This document shows positions 51,547 through 60,642 of a stretch of 64,000 bases of DNA, in pieces; the stretch's first letter is position 1; every line of letters starts with the position of its first letter. Below the pieces are notes generated by a model. It was not told where the DNA came from, did no database searches, and was given only the letters and a program-made list of their open reading frames with translations. The translations under genes were made by a program, and so were the position numbers. The DNA is taken from contig NZ_BAABEX010000002.1 of assembly GCF_039540375.1 (NCBI RefSeq), positions 1-64,000 on the forward strand, given 5' to 3'. The DNA comes from Acidovorax_G lacteus. Its GTDB lineage: Bacteria; Pseudomonadota; Gammaproteobacteria; Burkholderiales; Burkholderiaceae_C.

Positions 51547-52401
51547 ATGAAGCCCTCAGATCCACCCCTTGACGATCCCTTGCTGCACGCATGGGCAGAC
51601 GGTCGTCTGTCGCCGCAACAGGCGGCAAGGCTGTGGGCGAAGTGGCAGACCGACGGTGCAACCGCGCAGGAAGCGGCCGCTGCCTGGGCACAGCAACGCG
51701 CTCAATTGCGGGCACTGGCCGGTGCGCAGCCTGAGCCCACGCCTAGCGCACGGCTTGAAGAAGCAGCCAGGAAGGCGCAGCAGGCGCACACGCAATGGGC
51801 GCAGGCACGCCGCTGGTGGAACCGATCGGCCGTGGCGGCCTGCGTGGGTCTGGCGTTCGGTCTGGGCTGGCTGGCGCGCGAGGGGTGGCCCCCAGGGTCG
51901 GGGGCTGCGCCCACCATGGCCCAATCACAACGCGGCGCGCCTGCCACCCCGTACACGCTGGCGGCGGAGCCTCGGCGTTTTGCGCAACAGGCCTCCATGG
52001 CGCATGCCGTCTTTCAGCCAGAGGTGCGCCATCCGGTGGAGGTCACGGCCGCTCAGCAGGACCACCTGGTAGCCTGGCTCTCAAAGCGCCTGGGGCGGCC
52101 GCTGGCGGTGCCCAATCTCCAGCCGCAGGGCTTTGAACTGATGGGTGGTCGGCTGTTGCCTGGCGACAGCGGGCCCCGTGCACAGTTCATGTACCAGAAC
52201 GCGGCCGGCGTGCGGGCCACGCTGTACGTGGGGGCTCTGGCGGCCCCCGGCGCAGCGGCCACCACGGCATTCGAGTTTCTGGACGAAGGTCCGGTGCCAG
52301 CGTTCTACTGGGTGGACCAGGGCTTTGGCTACGCGCTCAGCGCGCCGCTGCCGCGCTCCCAGCTCTGGACGCTGGTCAGCGCACTGCACCCGCAGCTCTG
52401 A
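51547..52401 (+). CDS. Anti-sigma factor, single-pass membrane protein
   Basis: A 284-residue protein. The N-terminal cytoplasmic zone (DDPLLHAWADGRLSPQQAARL) resembles anti-sigma N-termini, followed by a Gln/Ala helix, one membrane segment (SAVAACVGLAFGLGWLA, about residues 96-112) and a periplasmic domain. The ATG at 51547 avoids an implausible N-terminus, but a GTG at 51502 overlapping the sigma stop (GTGA) is also possible. It should sequester the ECF factor encoded just upstream. Confidence 0.78.
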   Translation: MKPSDPPLDDPLLHAWADGRLSPQQAARLWAKWQTDGATAQEAAAAWAQQRAQLRALAGAQPEPTPSARLEEAARKAQQAHTQWAQARRWWNRSAVAACVGLAFGLGWLAREGWPPGSGAAPTMAQSQRGAPATPYTLAAEPRRFAQQASMAHAVFQPEVRHPVEVTAAQQDHLVAWLSKRLGRPLAVPNLQPQGFELMGGRLLPGDSGPRAQFMYQNAAGVRATLYVGALAAPGAAATTAFEFLDEGPVPAFYWVDQGFGYALSAPLPRSQLWTLVSALHPQL

Positions 52402-52459
52402 CGTGCAGGGCCGGTGCTGCCGCCGGCTGCGCCTGCGCCACAGCACAGGTGCAGCACAA

Positions 52460-53554
52460 TCAGGCCAGCGTGGCCAGCGGATGTGCGTGGGCGGGCCAGG
52501 GGCTTTCAAAGAACGGGGCCACCATGTCCGGCGTCACGTCCTCAATGCGGGCGGGGTTCCAGCGCGGACTGTGGTCCTTGTCCACGGCCAGGGCGCGGAT
52601 GCCCTCCACGGTTTCGCTTTGCCCGGGGCGCAGGTAGAAGCAGTGGCGCACCATGTCGCGCTCCATGCGGAGGTCGGCCGCCAGGTCCATGCCGCGGGCA
52701 CGGCGGATCTGTTCCAGCACCACATGCAGCATCAGGGGCGAACGCTTGCGCAGCGTGGCCGCCGTCATCGGGGCCCAGGCGTTGCCTTCGGCGCACTCCA
52801 GCGAGCGCACGATGGCGGCCACGGAGTCGTGTGCAAAGTGGGCATCAATATCGGGCCTCGTGCTTTCCAACGCTGGCGGAGCAGCTACAAAATATGTAGC
52901 AACCAGTGCTTCGACGGCGGCGGCATCGGCAAAAGCCTGTGTGGCCAGCGCCTCCCACAGCGCCGCCTGCCGCTCGGACGGCACACAGCCATCGGCCAGA
53001 CCGAACGCAATGGCATCCCCGGCGCCGATGGCATCGCCCGTGAGCGCCAGCCACTCGCCCACGCGGCCCGGGCAGCGGCTGAGGAAGTAGCCGCCCCCCA
53101 CGTCGGGGAACAGGCCGATGGCCGTCTCGGGCATGGCCATCTTGGTACGTTCCGTGACGATGCGCACCGAGCCACCCTGGCTGATGCCCATACCGCCGCC
53201 CATGACGATACCGTCCATGAAGGCGATGTACGGCTTGGGGTAATGGTGGATCAGGTGGTTGAGGGTGTATTCCTCGGTGAAGAAGTCTTCGAGCTGCGGG
53301 TTGCCAGTGCTGCCCGCCTGGTGCAGAAAGCGGATGTCGCCGCCCGCACAGAACGCACCGAAAGCACCCTCGCGCCCGTTACCGCGAATGGCCACCGCCA
53401 GCACGCGGTCGTCGTGCTTCCAGGCCAGCAGTGTGGCCATGAGGCTGCGCACCATGCCCAGCGACAGCGCGTTCAGCGCCTTGGGGCGGTTCAGGGTGAT
53501 CAAGCCTACACGGCCTCGCACCTCGGCCAGTACTTCTGCGGTTGTCTCCGTCAT
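52460..53554 (-). CDS. Enoyl-CoA hydratase/isomerase family, 3-hydroxyisobutyryl-CoA hydrolase-like
   Basis: A 364-residue crotonase-fold enzyme. FCAGGDIRFLHQAG and GIVMGGGMGIS form the oxyanion hole; PETAIGLFPDVGGGYFLSR is characteristic of 3-hydroxyisobutyryl-CoA hydrolases of valine degradation, as is the C-terminal helical extension (about 360 residues rather than 260). Codons around 52881-52911 hold an AT-rich hairpin (GCTACA/TGTAGC) unlike the surrounding sequence. It overlaps the EamA gene stop by 4 bp (ATGA). Confidence 0.85.
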   Translation of the reverse strand: MTETTAEVLAEVRGRVGLITLNRPKALNALSLGMVRSLMATLLAWKHDDRVLAVAIRGNGREGAFGAFCAGGDIRFLHQAGSTGNPQLEDFFTEEYTLNHLIHHYPKPYIAFMDGIVMGGGMGISQGGSVRIVTERTKMAMPETAIGLFPDVGGGYFLSRCPGRVGEWLALTGDAIGAGDAIAFGLADGCVPSERQAALWEALATQAFADAAAVEALVATYFVAAPPALESTRPDIDAHFAHDSVAAIVRSLECAEGNAWAPMTAATLRKRSPLMLHVVLEQIRRARGMDLAADLRMERDMVRHCFYLRPGQSETVEGIRALAVDKDHSPRWNPARIEDVTPDMVAPFFESPWPAHAHPLATLA

Positions 53555-54492
53555 CGTTGTTCCTTCCATCCAAGCAGTTCGTTCAACACCAGCGCGCCGA
53601 TCACGAGCACGCCGCCCACGAGCACGGCCTGCGACGGACGCTCGCCCGCGCCCACCCAGGCCAGCAAAATGCCGAAGATCACTTCCAGCAGGCCGAGCAA
53701 TGCGATCTCGGGCGCCTTGAGCACCCGGCCGCAGTACACCACCAGCACGCAGGGGATGGCCAGTTGCACGAGTCCGAGCAGTGCCAGCAGGCCCAGGTCG
53801 TGCGCAGACGCCTGAAACGGCAGCGACAGCGGCAGCGTGGCCAGCGACGACAGCGCAGCACCGATCAGCACCGCGGGCACCAGATCCACCGCGTGACCAT
53901 GGCGTTGCGAATGCTGCACCACCGTCCAGTTCGCTGCCGCCGCCAAGGGGACACCGGCCGCCACGAGCACGCCTGTCAGCGACACACCAGCGATCTGGGA
54001 GCCGTACATCCAGGCGATACCCAGCCCCGCAAGACCAATGGCACCCCAGGTACGAGGCGCGATGTGGTGCCCAATGAAAACCCGCGCCATGAGCGCTGTG
54101 AGCAACGGACCGGCTGCCATGGTGACCAGCACGTTGGCCACCGGCATGAGCAGGATGGCCACCATGAACGCGGTGAACATTACGCTCCAGCACAGGCCGG
54201 ACAGCCACAACGCCACCCCACCGCGGCGCAGCGTGCCAAATACCGCGCGCCCTTGCAGCAGCGGCAACAGCACCATCAGCGACACCAGCATGAAAAAGCT
54301 GCGCCAGAAGGTCACCTCAAAGCTGCGGGCATGCTCCAGGTGGCGTGTGACCACCCCGGCAATCGACCACATCAGCGTCACGGCCACCATCAGCCACACG
54401 GCACGCCCGTGTGTGAGCCCGGCGAGAAAGCGCGGGCCACTCGCCCCCGGTGCTACGCCCGGGGCCTGTGTCCGGCGCTCAGGCGCCGTCAC
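53551..54492 (-). CDS. EamA/DMT-family transporter
   Basis: A 313-residue inner-membrane protein with about ten hydrophobic segments arranged as two EamA repeats. Landmarks are RSFFMLVSLMVLLPLL, NVLVTMAAGPLLTALMARVFIG in repeat one and the ALLGLLEVIFGILLAWVGAGE block in repeat two. The start is GTG at 54492, inside the typA 3' end (14-bp overlap), so translation is coupled to typA. Substrate unknown. Confidence 0.85.
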   Translation of the reverse strand: MTAPERRTQAPGVAPGASGPRFLAGLTHGRAVWLMVAVTLMWSIAGVVTRHLEHARSFEVTFWRSFFMLVSLMVLLPLLQGRAVFGTLRRGGVALWLSGLCWSVMFTAFMVAILLMPVANVLVTMAAGPLLTALMARVFIGHHIAPRTWGAIGLAGLGIAWMYGSQIAGVSLTGVLVAAGVPLAAAANWTVVQHSQRHGHAVDLVPAVLIGAALSSLATLPLSLPFQASAHDLGLLALLGLVQLAIPCVLVVYCGRVLKAPEIALLGLLEVIFGILLAWVGAGERPSQAVLVGGVLVIGALVLNELLGWKEQR

Positions 54493-56308
54493 GGCTGGCG
54501 CGCTTGCGCTCGTGCTCCTTCAGGAAGCGCTTGCGCAGGCGGATGCTCTTGGGCGTGATCTCGACGAGTTCGTCGTCCTCGATGAACTCGACCCCGTACT
54601 CCAGCGTGAGCTCGATGGGGGGCGTAATCTTGATCGCGTCTTCCTTGCCCGACACGCGGAAGTTGGTGAGCTGCTTGGTGCGCGTGGCGTTCACCACCAG
54701 GTCGTTGTCGCGGCTGTGGATGCCCACGATCATGCCCTCGTACACCGGATCGCCTGCGCGCACGAACATGCGGCCGCGGTCGTCGAGCTTGCCCAGCGCG
54801 TAGGTGAAGATTTCACCGTCGTCCATGGAGATCAGCACACCGTTCTTGCGACCGCCGATGTCGCCCTTGTGCGGCTCATAGCTGTCGAAGATGTTGGAGA
54901 TCAGGCCCGAGCCGCGGGTGAGGTTCAGGAATTCGTTCGAGAAGCCGATCAGGCCGCGCGCCGGAATGCGGTACTCCAGGCGAACACGGCCACGGCCATC
55001 GGGCTCCATGTTCACCAACTCGCCCTTGCGCTCGCCCAGGGCCTGCATCACGCCCCCCTGGTGTTGCTCTTCGATATCGGCCGTCACGAGTTCGATGGGC
55101 TCGCAGCGCTCGCCGTTGATGTCCTTGAACACCACGCGCGGCTTGGACACCGCCAGTTCGTAGCCTTCGCGGCGCATGTTTTCCAGCAGGATGGTCAGGT
55201 GCAGTTCGCCGCGGCCCGAGACTTCAAAAATGCCGTCTTCGTCCGTTTCCTTCACGCGCAAGGCCACGTTGTGCTGCAGTTCCTTCTGCAGGCGGTCCCA
55301 GATCTGCCGGCTGGTCACGAACTTGCCCTCACGCCCGGCCAGCGGCGATGTGTTCACGCAGAAGTTCATGGTCAGGGTGGGCTCGTCCACCTTCAGCATG
55401 GGCAGCGGCTGGGGGTTGTTCGGGTCGGTCACGGTCACGCCGATGCCGATCTCGTCAATGCCGTTGACCAGCACGATGTCGCCCGGGCCCGCCTCGGGGG
55501 TCTGCATGCGGTCCAGGCCCTGGAAGGTCAGCACCTGGTTGATGCGGCCCTTGGTGGACTTGCCATCCGGGCCTTCCATCACCACCACATCCATGCCGGG
55601 CTTGATCGTGCCCTGGCTCACGCGGCCCACACCGATACGGCCCACAAAAGTGGAGAAATCCAGTGCCGAGATCTGCAGCTGCAGCGGTGCCGCCGGATCG
55701 CCCGAATTGGCGGGCACGTGCTGCAGCACGGTGTCAAACAGCGCCGACATGTCGGTGCCCCACTGCTCGCCAGGCGCGCCCTCTTCGAGCGAGCTCCAGC
55801 CGTTGATGCCCGAGGCATACACCACCGGGAAGTCGAGTTGCTCGTCGGTGGCGCCCAGCTTGTCAAACAGGTCAAACGCGGCGTTGATCACCTTGTCGGG
55901 CGCGGCGCCCGGCTTGTCCACCTTGTTGACCACGACGATGGGCTTGAGGCCCAGGGCCAGCGCCTTCTTGGTCACAAAGCGCGTCTGCGGCATGGGGCCT
56001 TCTTGCGCATCGATGAGCAGCAGCACGCCATCGACCATGGAAAGCGCTCGCTCGACTTCACCACCGAAGTCCGCGTGGCCCGGAGTGTCCACGATGTTGA
56101 TGTGCGTGCCCTTCCACGACACGGCACAGTTCTTGGCCAGAATGGTGATGCCACGCTCACGTTCGATGGCGTTGTTGTCCATCACCGTATCCACCACCTT
56201 CTCGTGGTCGGCGAAGGTGCCGGACTGGCGCAGCAACTGGTCCACCATGGTGGTCTTGCCATGGTCGACGTGCGCGATGATGGCGATATTGCGAATCTGT
56301 TTGCTCAT
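54479..56308 (-). CDS. typA: Ribosome-associated GTPase TypA/BipA
   Basis: A 609-residue translational GTPase affecting 50S assembly and stress adaptation. IAHVDHGKTT (P-loop, residues 11-20), DTPGHADFGGEVERAL (G3), NKVDKPGA (G4) and the C-terminal block with YEPHKGDIGGRKNGVLIS are all typical. The ATG at 56308 overlaps the truB stop by 4 bp. Confidence 0.97.
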   Translation of the reverse strand: MSKQIRNIAIIAHVDHGKTTMVDQLLRQSGTFADHEKVVDTVMDNNAIERERGITILAKNCAVSWKGTHINIVDTPGHADFGGEVERALSMVDGVLLLIDAQEGPMPQTRFVTKKALALGLKPIVVVNKVDKPGAAPDKVINAAFDLFDKLGATDEQLDFPVVYASGINGWSSLEEGAPGEQWGTDMSALFDTVLQHVPANSGDPAAPLQLQISALDFSTFVGRIGVGRVSQGTIKPGMDVVVMEGPDGKSTKGRINQVLTFQGLDRMQTPEAGPGDIVLVNGIDEIGIGVTVTDPNNPQPLPMLKVDEPTLTMNFCVNTSPLAGREGKFVTSRQIWDRLQKELQHNVALRVKETDEDGIFEVSGRGELHLTILLENMRREGYELAVSKPRVVFKDINGERCEPIELVTADIEEQHQGGVMQALGERKGELVNMEPDGRGRVRLEYRIPARGLIGFSNEFLNLTRGSGLISNIFDSYEPHKGDIGGRKNGVLISMDDGEIFTYALGKLDDRGRMFVRAGDPVYEGMIVGIHSRDNDLVVNATRTKQLTNFRVSGKEDAIKITPPIELTLEYGVEFIEDDELVEITPKSIRLRKRFLKEHERKRASRDGA

Positions 56309-57366
56309 AGTGTTTCCAATGTGCCGCTGGCATTGAGGCGCGGCGGTCCTTCCAAAATCTGTTGAATCTCCAGAGGGCTGAGCAAGCGGTCGGGGATCAA
56401 CTCTCCCGCCGTCACATGCCCGACGCCCAGCAATGCACGAGGGCGTGCACCGAACACGGCAACCGCCGGAGCATCGGCCCATGCACCTCGGCGGCGAACC
56501 CCCGACAGGAAACGTCCGGCGGACGCTTCATCGAGCGTGATCGACGGATAGGCTCCGAGCAGACACTCAACCGGCTGTAGACAGGCCCAACGCTCCGCTT
56601 CGTTCATGGACTCCAGTGCGGCCAAGCTCACACAGCCCCCCAAGCCGATGCCACCGGTCTCGGTGCGGCGCAGCAGCGTCAAGTGGGCACCGCAACCCAG
56701 CGCAACGCCCAGGTCTTCGCCCAGTGTGCGGATGTAGGTCCCCTTGGAGCAGGCGACATCGATGAGCAGTTGGGCGGTGCCGTCCTCCAGCACCTCCAGC
56801 CGCAGATCGAGCGCGTGGATGTGCACTGTCCGCGGCTCACGTTCCACTTCAATGCCAGCACGCGCATATTCGTACAGCGCTTTGCCGTCTTTCTTGAGCG
56901 CGCTGTGCATGGGCGGCACCTGCTGGATCAGGCCCAGAAAGCGCTCGCGCACTGCAGGCAGCAAGGCGGTCACCACGCCCAGATCCACCGCACGACGCTC
57001 CAGCACTGCGCCTTCGGCATCTCCCGTGCTGGTGGTCACGCCGAGCCGAGCCACAGCGGTGTAGCGCTTGGGCGCTTCGAGCTGGATCTGGCTGAACTTG
57101 GTGGCTGCACCAAAGCACAGAGGCAAAACCCCGGTGGCCAAAGGATCGAGGGTGCCGGTGTGCCCAGCCTTCTCGGCCCGCAGCAGCCACTTGGCCTTTT
57201 GCAAAGCATCGTTGCTCGACAGACCCAGGGGCTTGTCCAGCAGCAGCACCCCGTGCACCGGGCGGCGCTGGATGCGCACCCGCGGTGCGCGAGCGGCCTC
57301 AGCAGGCCGTGCACCGGCCTCCCCCAAGGAGGCCAAGGCACCTTGGGGCAGCCCGGCGTCGTGCAT
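56305..57366 (-). CDS. truB: tRNA pseudouridine(55) synthase TruB
   Basis: A 353-residue enzyme making pseudouridine 55 in tRNA T-loops. The catalytic Asp is in GHTGTLDPLATGVLPL; LLLDKPLGLSSNDAL and CSKGTYIRTLGEDLG are further signatures, and a PUA domain closes the protein. The N-terminus carries about 35 extra Ala/Arg-rich residues before VHGVLLLDKP, so an internal start is possible. 3 bp separate it from rbfA. Confidence 0.95.
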   Translation of the reverse strand: MHDAGLPQGALASLGEAGARPAEAARAPRVRIQRRPVHGVLLLDKPLGLSSNDALQKAKWLLRAEKAGHTGTLDPLATGVLPLCFGAATKFSQIQLEAPKRYTAVARLGVTTSTGDAEGAVLERRAVDLGVVTALLPAVRERFLGLIQQVPPMHSALKKDGKALYEYARAGIEVEREPRTVHIHALDLRLEVLEDGTAQLLIDVACSKGTYIRTLGEDLGVALGCGAHLTLLRRTETGGIGLGGCVSLAALESMNEAERWACLQPVECLLGAYPSITLDEASAGRFLSGVRRRGAWADAPAVAVFGARPRALLGVGHVTAGELIPDRLLSPLEIQQILEGPPRLNASGTLETL

Positions 57367-57369
57367 CGC

Positions 57370-57741
57370 TCAGTCGTCCTTGGCCCGGGTGGCGATCGCC
57401 TTGGCGATCAGCGCGTTCATGTCCGCTGCGCGCTCGGTCGTACGATCAAAAACGAAGTGCAAGGTCGGCACCGTATGGATATGCAGACGCTTGAACAAGC
57501 CATTGCGCAAGAAACCTGCGGCCTGGTTCAGCGCGTCCTGCGTCTCCTGCGGGTCACCCGTCAGCAAACTGAAGAACACCTTGGCATGGGCGTAGTCGGG
57601 CGTGACTTCCACACCCTGCAGCGTGACCATGCCAACACGGGGGTCCTTGAGCTCGCGCGCGATCAGCTCCGTCAGATCGCGCTGAATCTGGTCGGCCACT
57701 TTGAACGCGCGATTGGGCGCAGACGACTTCTTCGCAGGCAT
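57370..57741 (-). CDS. rbfA: 30S ribosome-binding factor RbfA
   Basis: A 123-residue KH-fold factor for 30S maturation. RAFKVADQIQRDLTELIARELKDPRVG and VPTLHFVFDRTTERAADMNALI (landmarks at the two ends) are diagnostic. It sits 3 bp after infB and 3 bp before truB, the classical order. Confidence 0.96.
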   Translation of the reverse strand: MPAKKSSAPNRAFKVADQIQRDLTELIARELKDPRVGMVTLQGVEVTPDYAHAKVFFSLLTGDPQETQDALNQAAGFLRNGLFKRLHIHTVPTLHFVFDRTTERAADMNALIAKAIATRAKDD

Positions 57742-57744
57742 GGC

Positions 57745-60618
57745 TTACAGCGTCCGGGCGATTTCCTTGATCTCGAAGAACTCCAACTGATCACCTTCCT
57801 TGATGTCGTTGTAGTTCCGGAGCTTGATACCGCACTCGAAGCCTTCCTTGACTTCCTTGACGTCGTCCTTGAGGCGGCGCACCGACTCGACTTCGCCCGT
57901 GTAGATAACCACGTTATCGCGCAGCAGGCGGAACTTGCAGTTGCGCGTGACCTGGCCCGAGGTGACGTACGAACCCGCCACCGTACCGATCTTGGACGCC
58001 ACGAACACCGTGCGGATCTCGGCCGTACCGATCTCCTCTTCACGCTGCTCGGGCGCCAGCATCCCGGACATGGCTGCCTTCAACTCGTCCACGGCGTCGT
58101 AGATGATGTTGTAGTAGTGGATGTCCACATCGTTGGTCTCTGCCGTCTTGCGCGCGCCGGTGTCGGCACGGACGTTAAAGCCGATGACGATGGCCTTCGA
58201 GGCAATAGCCAGGTTGATGTCCGACTCGCTGATGCCGCCCACGCCGGCATACACCAGCTGGACCTTGATCTCGTCCGTCGACAGCTTGAGCAACGAAGCA
58301 GCAAGCGCCTCCTGCGAACCCTGCACGTCGGCCTTGATGATGATCGGCAACGTCTGAACTTCGCCTGCCTGCATCTCGGCAAACACGTTCTCCAGCTTGG
58401 CCGCCTGCTGCTTGGCCAGCTTCGTATTGCGGAACTTGCCTGCACGGTAGGTGGCAATCTCACGGGCACGGCGTTCGTCGGCAAGCACCATGAACTCGTC
58501 GCCAGCTTGCGGCACGTCCGACAGGCCCTGGATCTCGACTGGAATAGAAGGACCTGCCGACTTGGTGGCACGGCCGTTTTCATCCAGCATGGCGCGCACA
58601 CGGCCATAGGTCTGGCCGGCCAGTACCACATCACCCACTTTGAGCGTGCCCGACTGGACGAGGACCGTAGCCACCGGGCCGCGGCCCTTGTCGAGCTGGG
58701 CCTCAATGACCAGGCCCTTGGCGGCGGCATCCACCGGCGCCTTGAGCTCCAGCACTTCCGCCTGCAGCAGCACCTGCTCGAGCAACTCGTCGATGCCCAT
58801 GCCCGTCTTGGAAGAGACGGGCACAAAAGGCGAATCACCGCCGTACTCTTCAGGCACGACCTCTTCAACCACCAGTTCCTGCTTCACGCGGTCGGGGTTG
58901 GCATCGGGCTTGTCGGCCTTGGTGATTGCCACCACGATCGGCACCTTGGCGGCCTTGGCGTGCTTGATCGCCTCTTTGGTCTGGGGCATCACACCATCAT
59001 CGGCGGCCACGACCAGAATGACGATGTCGGTCGCCTGAGCGCCGCGGGCCCGCATGGCCGTGAAGGCCTCGTGGCCCGGGGTGTCGAGGAAGGACACCAT
59101 GCCGCGCGGCGTTTCGACGTGGTACGCACCGATATGCTGCGTAATCCCACCGGCTTCGCCAGCCGCCACCTTGGTGCGGCGGATGTAGTCCAACAGCGAG
59201 GTCTTGCCATGGTCAACGTGGCCCATGACGGTGACCACCGGGGCGCGCGGCAGGGCTTCGGCCTGCTGCATCGCCGCCGACTCCTCGGCCGTGAAGGCTT
59301 CTGGATCGTCCAGAGCCGCCACCACGGCCTTGTGGCCCATTTCTTCCACGACGATCATGGCCGTATCTTGGTCCAGCGGCTGGTTGATGGTGACCATCTG
59401 GCCCATCTTCATCAGCGTCTTGATGACCTCGGAGGCTTTGATCGACATCTTGTGCGCGAGCTCAGCCACCGTAATGGTCTCTGGCACGTGCACTTCGATG
59501 ATGCGCGCCTCGGCAGCGGCCGCTTGCTGGTGGTCGTCGCGGTCGCGATCATTGCCACGGCGACCACGCGGACCGGCGCGCCAGTTGTTGCGACCCACGC
59601 CGCCACTACTGTCGCCGCGGGTTTTGATTTCCTTCTTTTTCGCGGTGTCGTTGGCCCAGCTGGACGACAGCTTGGACGACTTGACTTCCTTATTGCCCGC
59701 ACCGGCGGCAGGTGCGGCAGCACCCGTACGCGCTGCCCCTGCCGTGGCAGAGCCCGTCGCAGGCTTATGCAGCGTGCCCTTCTTGGCATCGGCTCCGGCA
59801 GGCTTGGCCACCGGCTTGGCTTCCTCAGGTTTCTTGGCCACCATGACCGCACGCTTGGGCGCCGCCAGCATTGAGCGGATGGCGGCCGCCTCGGCTTCCG
59901 CCTTGCGACGGCGGGCCTCAAGATCGGCTGCGCGGGCCGTTTCTTCTGCAGACCGGGCCGCCGATTCCGCAGCAGCTTTCTCACGCGCCTCGGCAGCGGC
60001 CTTTTCGCGGGCCGCCGCTTCTGCCGCCTGCTCGCGAGCTGCCTCCGCCTTCTGAGCGCTGGCTTGGGCTCGCTTGGCGGCCTCCTCGGCAGCATATGCC
60101 GCAGCGCGCTCTTCAGCTTCGCGTTCCTTGAGTTCGCGCTCTTCACGCTCCTTGCGTTTTTGAGCCAGCTCTTCCTCCTGACGGCGGATCAACTCGGCCT
60201 GACGGCGCGCCTCCTCTTCGCGACGAGTCAGCTCCTGCTGCTGCAGCGCTTCTGCATCGCTCTGGGCAGCGGCTCCTTGGACTGAAGCCTCACCTTCGGC
60301 GGTCGCATCCAGACCATCCTCACGCTTGATGAAGGTGCGCTTCTTACGCACCTCCACTTGGATGGTACGGGCCTTGCCGCTGGCATCGGCCTGCTTGATT
60401 TCGCTGGTCGACTTCTTCACCAGCGTGATCTTCTTGCGGTCCGCGCTGAGGGTACCGTGGCTGGCCTGAAGGTATGTCAGCAGCTTTTGCTTGTCCGACT
60501 CAGTCAGCGGGTCGGCGGGAGACGCCTTGCCCACACCGGCTGCACGCAGCTGGTCCAGCAGGATTTCAGGGGACTTCTTGAGCTCGTTGGCGAACTCGGC
60601 GACAGTGTTACTCGACAT
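57745..60618 (-). CDS. infB: Translation initiation factor IF-2
   Basis: A 957-residue GTPase that delivers initiator fMet-tRNA. It has an N-terminal IF2N domain (1-60), a long Ala/Glu/Lys/Arg helical linker with ARREEEARRQ-type repeats (about 110-330), a second IF2N motif, then the G domain: VTVMGHVDHGKTSLL, DTPGHEAFTAMRARGA and ITKADKPDAN. Domains II-IV follow. Full length for beta-proteobacteria. Confidence 0.97.
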   Translation of the reverse strand: MSSNTVAEFANELKKSPEILLDQLRAAGVGKASPADPLTESDKQKLLTYLQASHGTLSADRKKITLVKKSTSEIKQADASGKARTIQVEVRKKRTFIKREDGLDATAEGEASVQGAAAQSDAEALQQQELTRREEEARRQAELIRRQEEELAQKRKEREERELKEREAEERAAAYAAEEAAKRAQASAQKAEAAREQAAEAAAREKAAAEAREKAAAESAARSAEETARAADLEARRRKAEAEAAAIRSMLAAPKRAVMVAKKPEEAKPVAKPAGADAKKGTLHKPATGSATAGAARTGAAAPAAGAGNKEVKSSKLSSSWANDTAKKKEIKTRGDSSGGVGRNNWRAGPRGRRGNDRDRDDHQQAAAAEARIIEVHVPETITVAELAHKMSIKASEVIKTLMKMGQMVTINQPLDQDTAMIVVEEMGHKAVVAALDDPEAFTAEESAAMQQAEALPRAPVVTVMGHVDHGKTSLLDYIRRTKVAAGEAGGITQHIGAYHVETPRGMVSFLDTPGHEAFTAMRARGAQATDIVILVVAADDGVMPQTKEAIKHAKAAKVPIVVAITKADKPDANPDRVKQELVVEEVVPEEYGGDSPFVPVSSKTGMGIDELLEQVLLQAEVLELKAPVDAAAKGLVIEAQLDKGRGPVATVLVQSGTLKVGDVVLAGQTYGRVRAMLDENGRATKSAGPSIPVEIQGLSDVPQAGDEFMVLADERRAREIATYRAGKFRNTKLAKQQAAKLENVFAEMQAGEVQTLPIIIKADVQGSQEALAASLLKLSTDEIKVQLVYAGVGGISESDINLAIASKAIVIGFNVRADTGARKTAETNDVDIHYYNIIYDAVDELKAAMSGMLAPEQREEEIGTAEIRTVFVASKIGTVAGSYVTSGQVTRNCKFRLLRDNVVIYTGEVESVRRLKDDVKEVKEGFECGIKLRNYNDIKEGDQLEFFEIKEIARTL

Positions 60619-60642
60619 ATACGGTTCTTGCCTCCCTGACCC

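Noticed and set aside
56683..59874. A 1063-codon plus-strand frame opposite truB-rbfA-infB
   Set aside because: It mirrors the codons of three certain minus-strand genes and is His/Leu/Gly-rich without motifs; a shadow frame.
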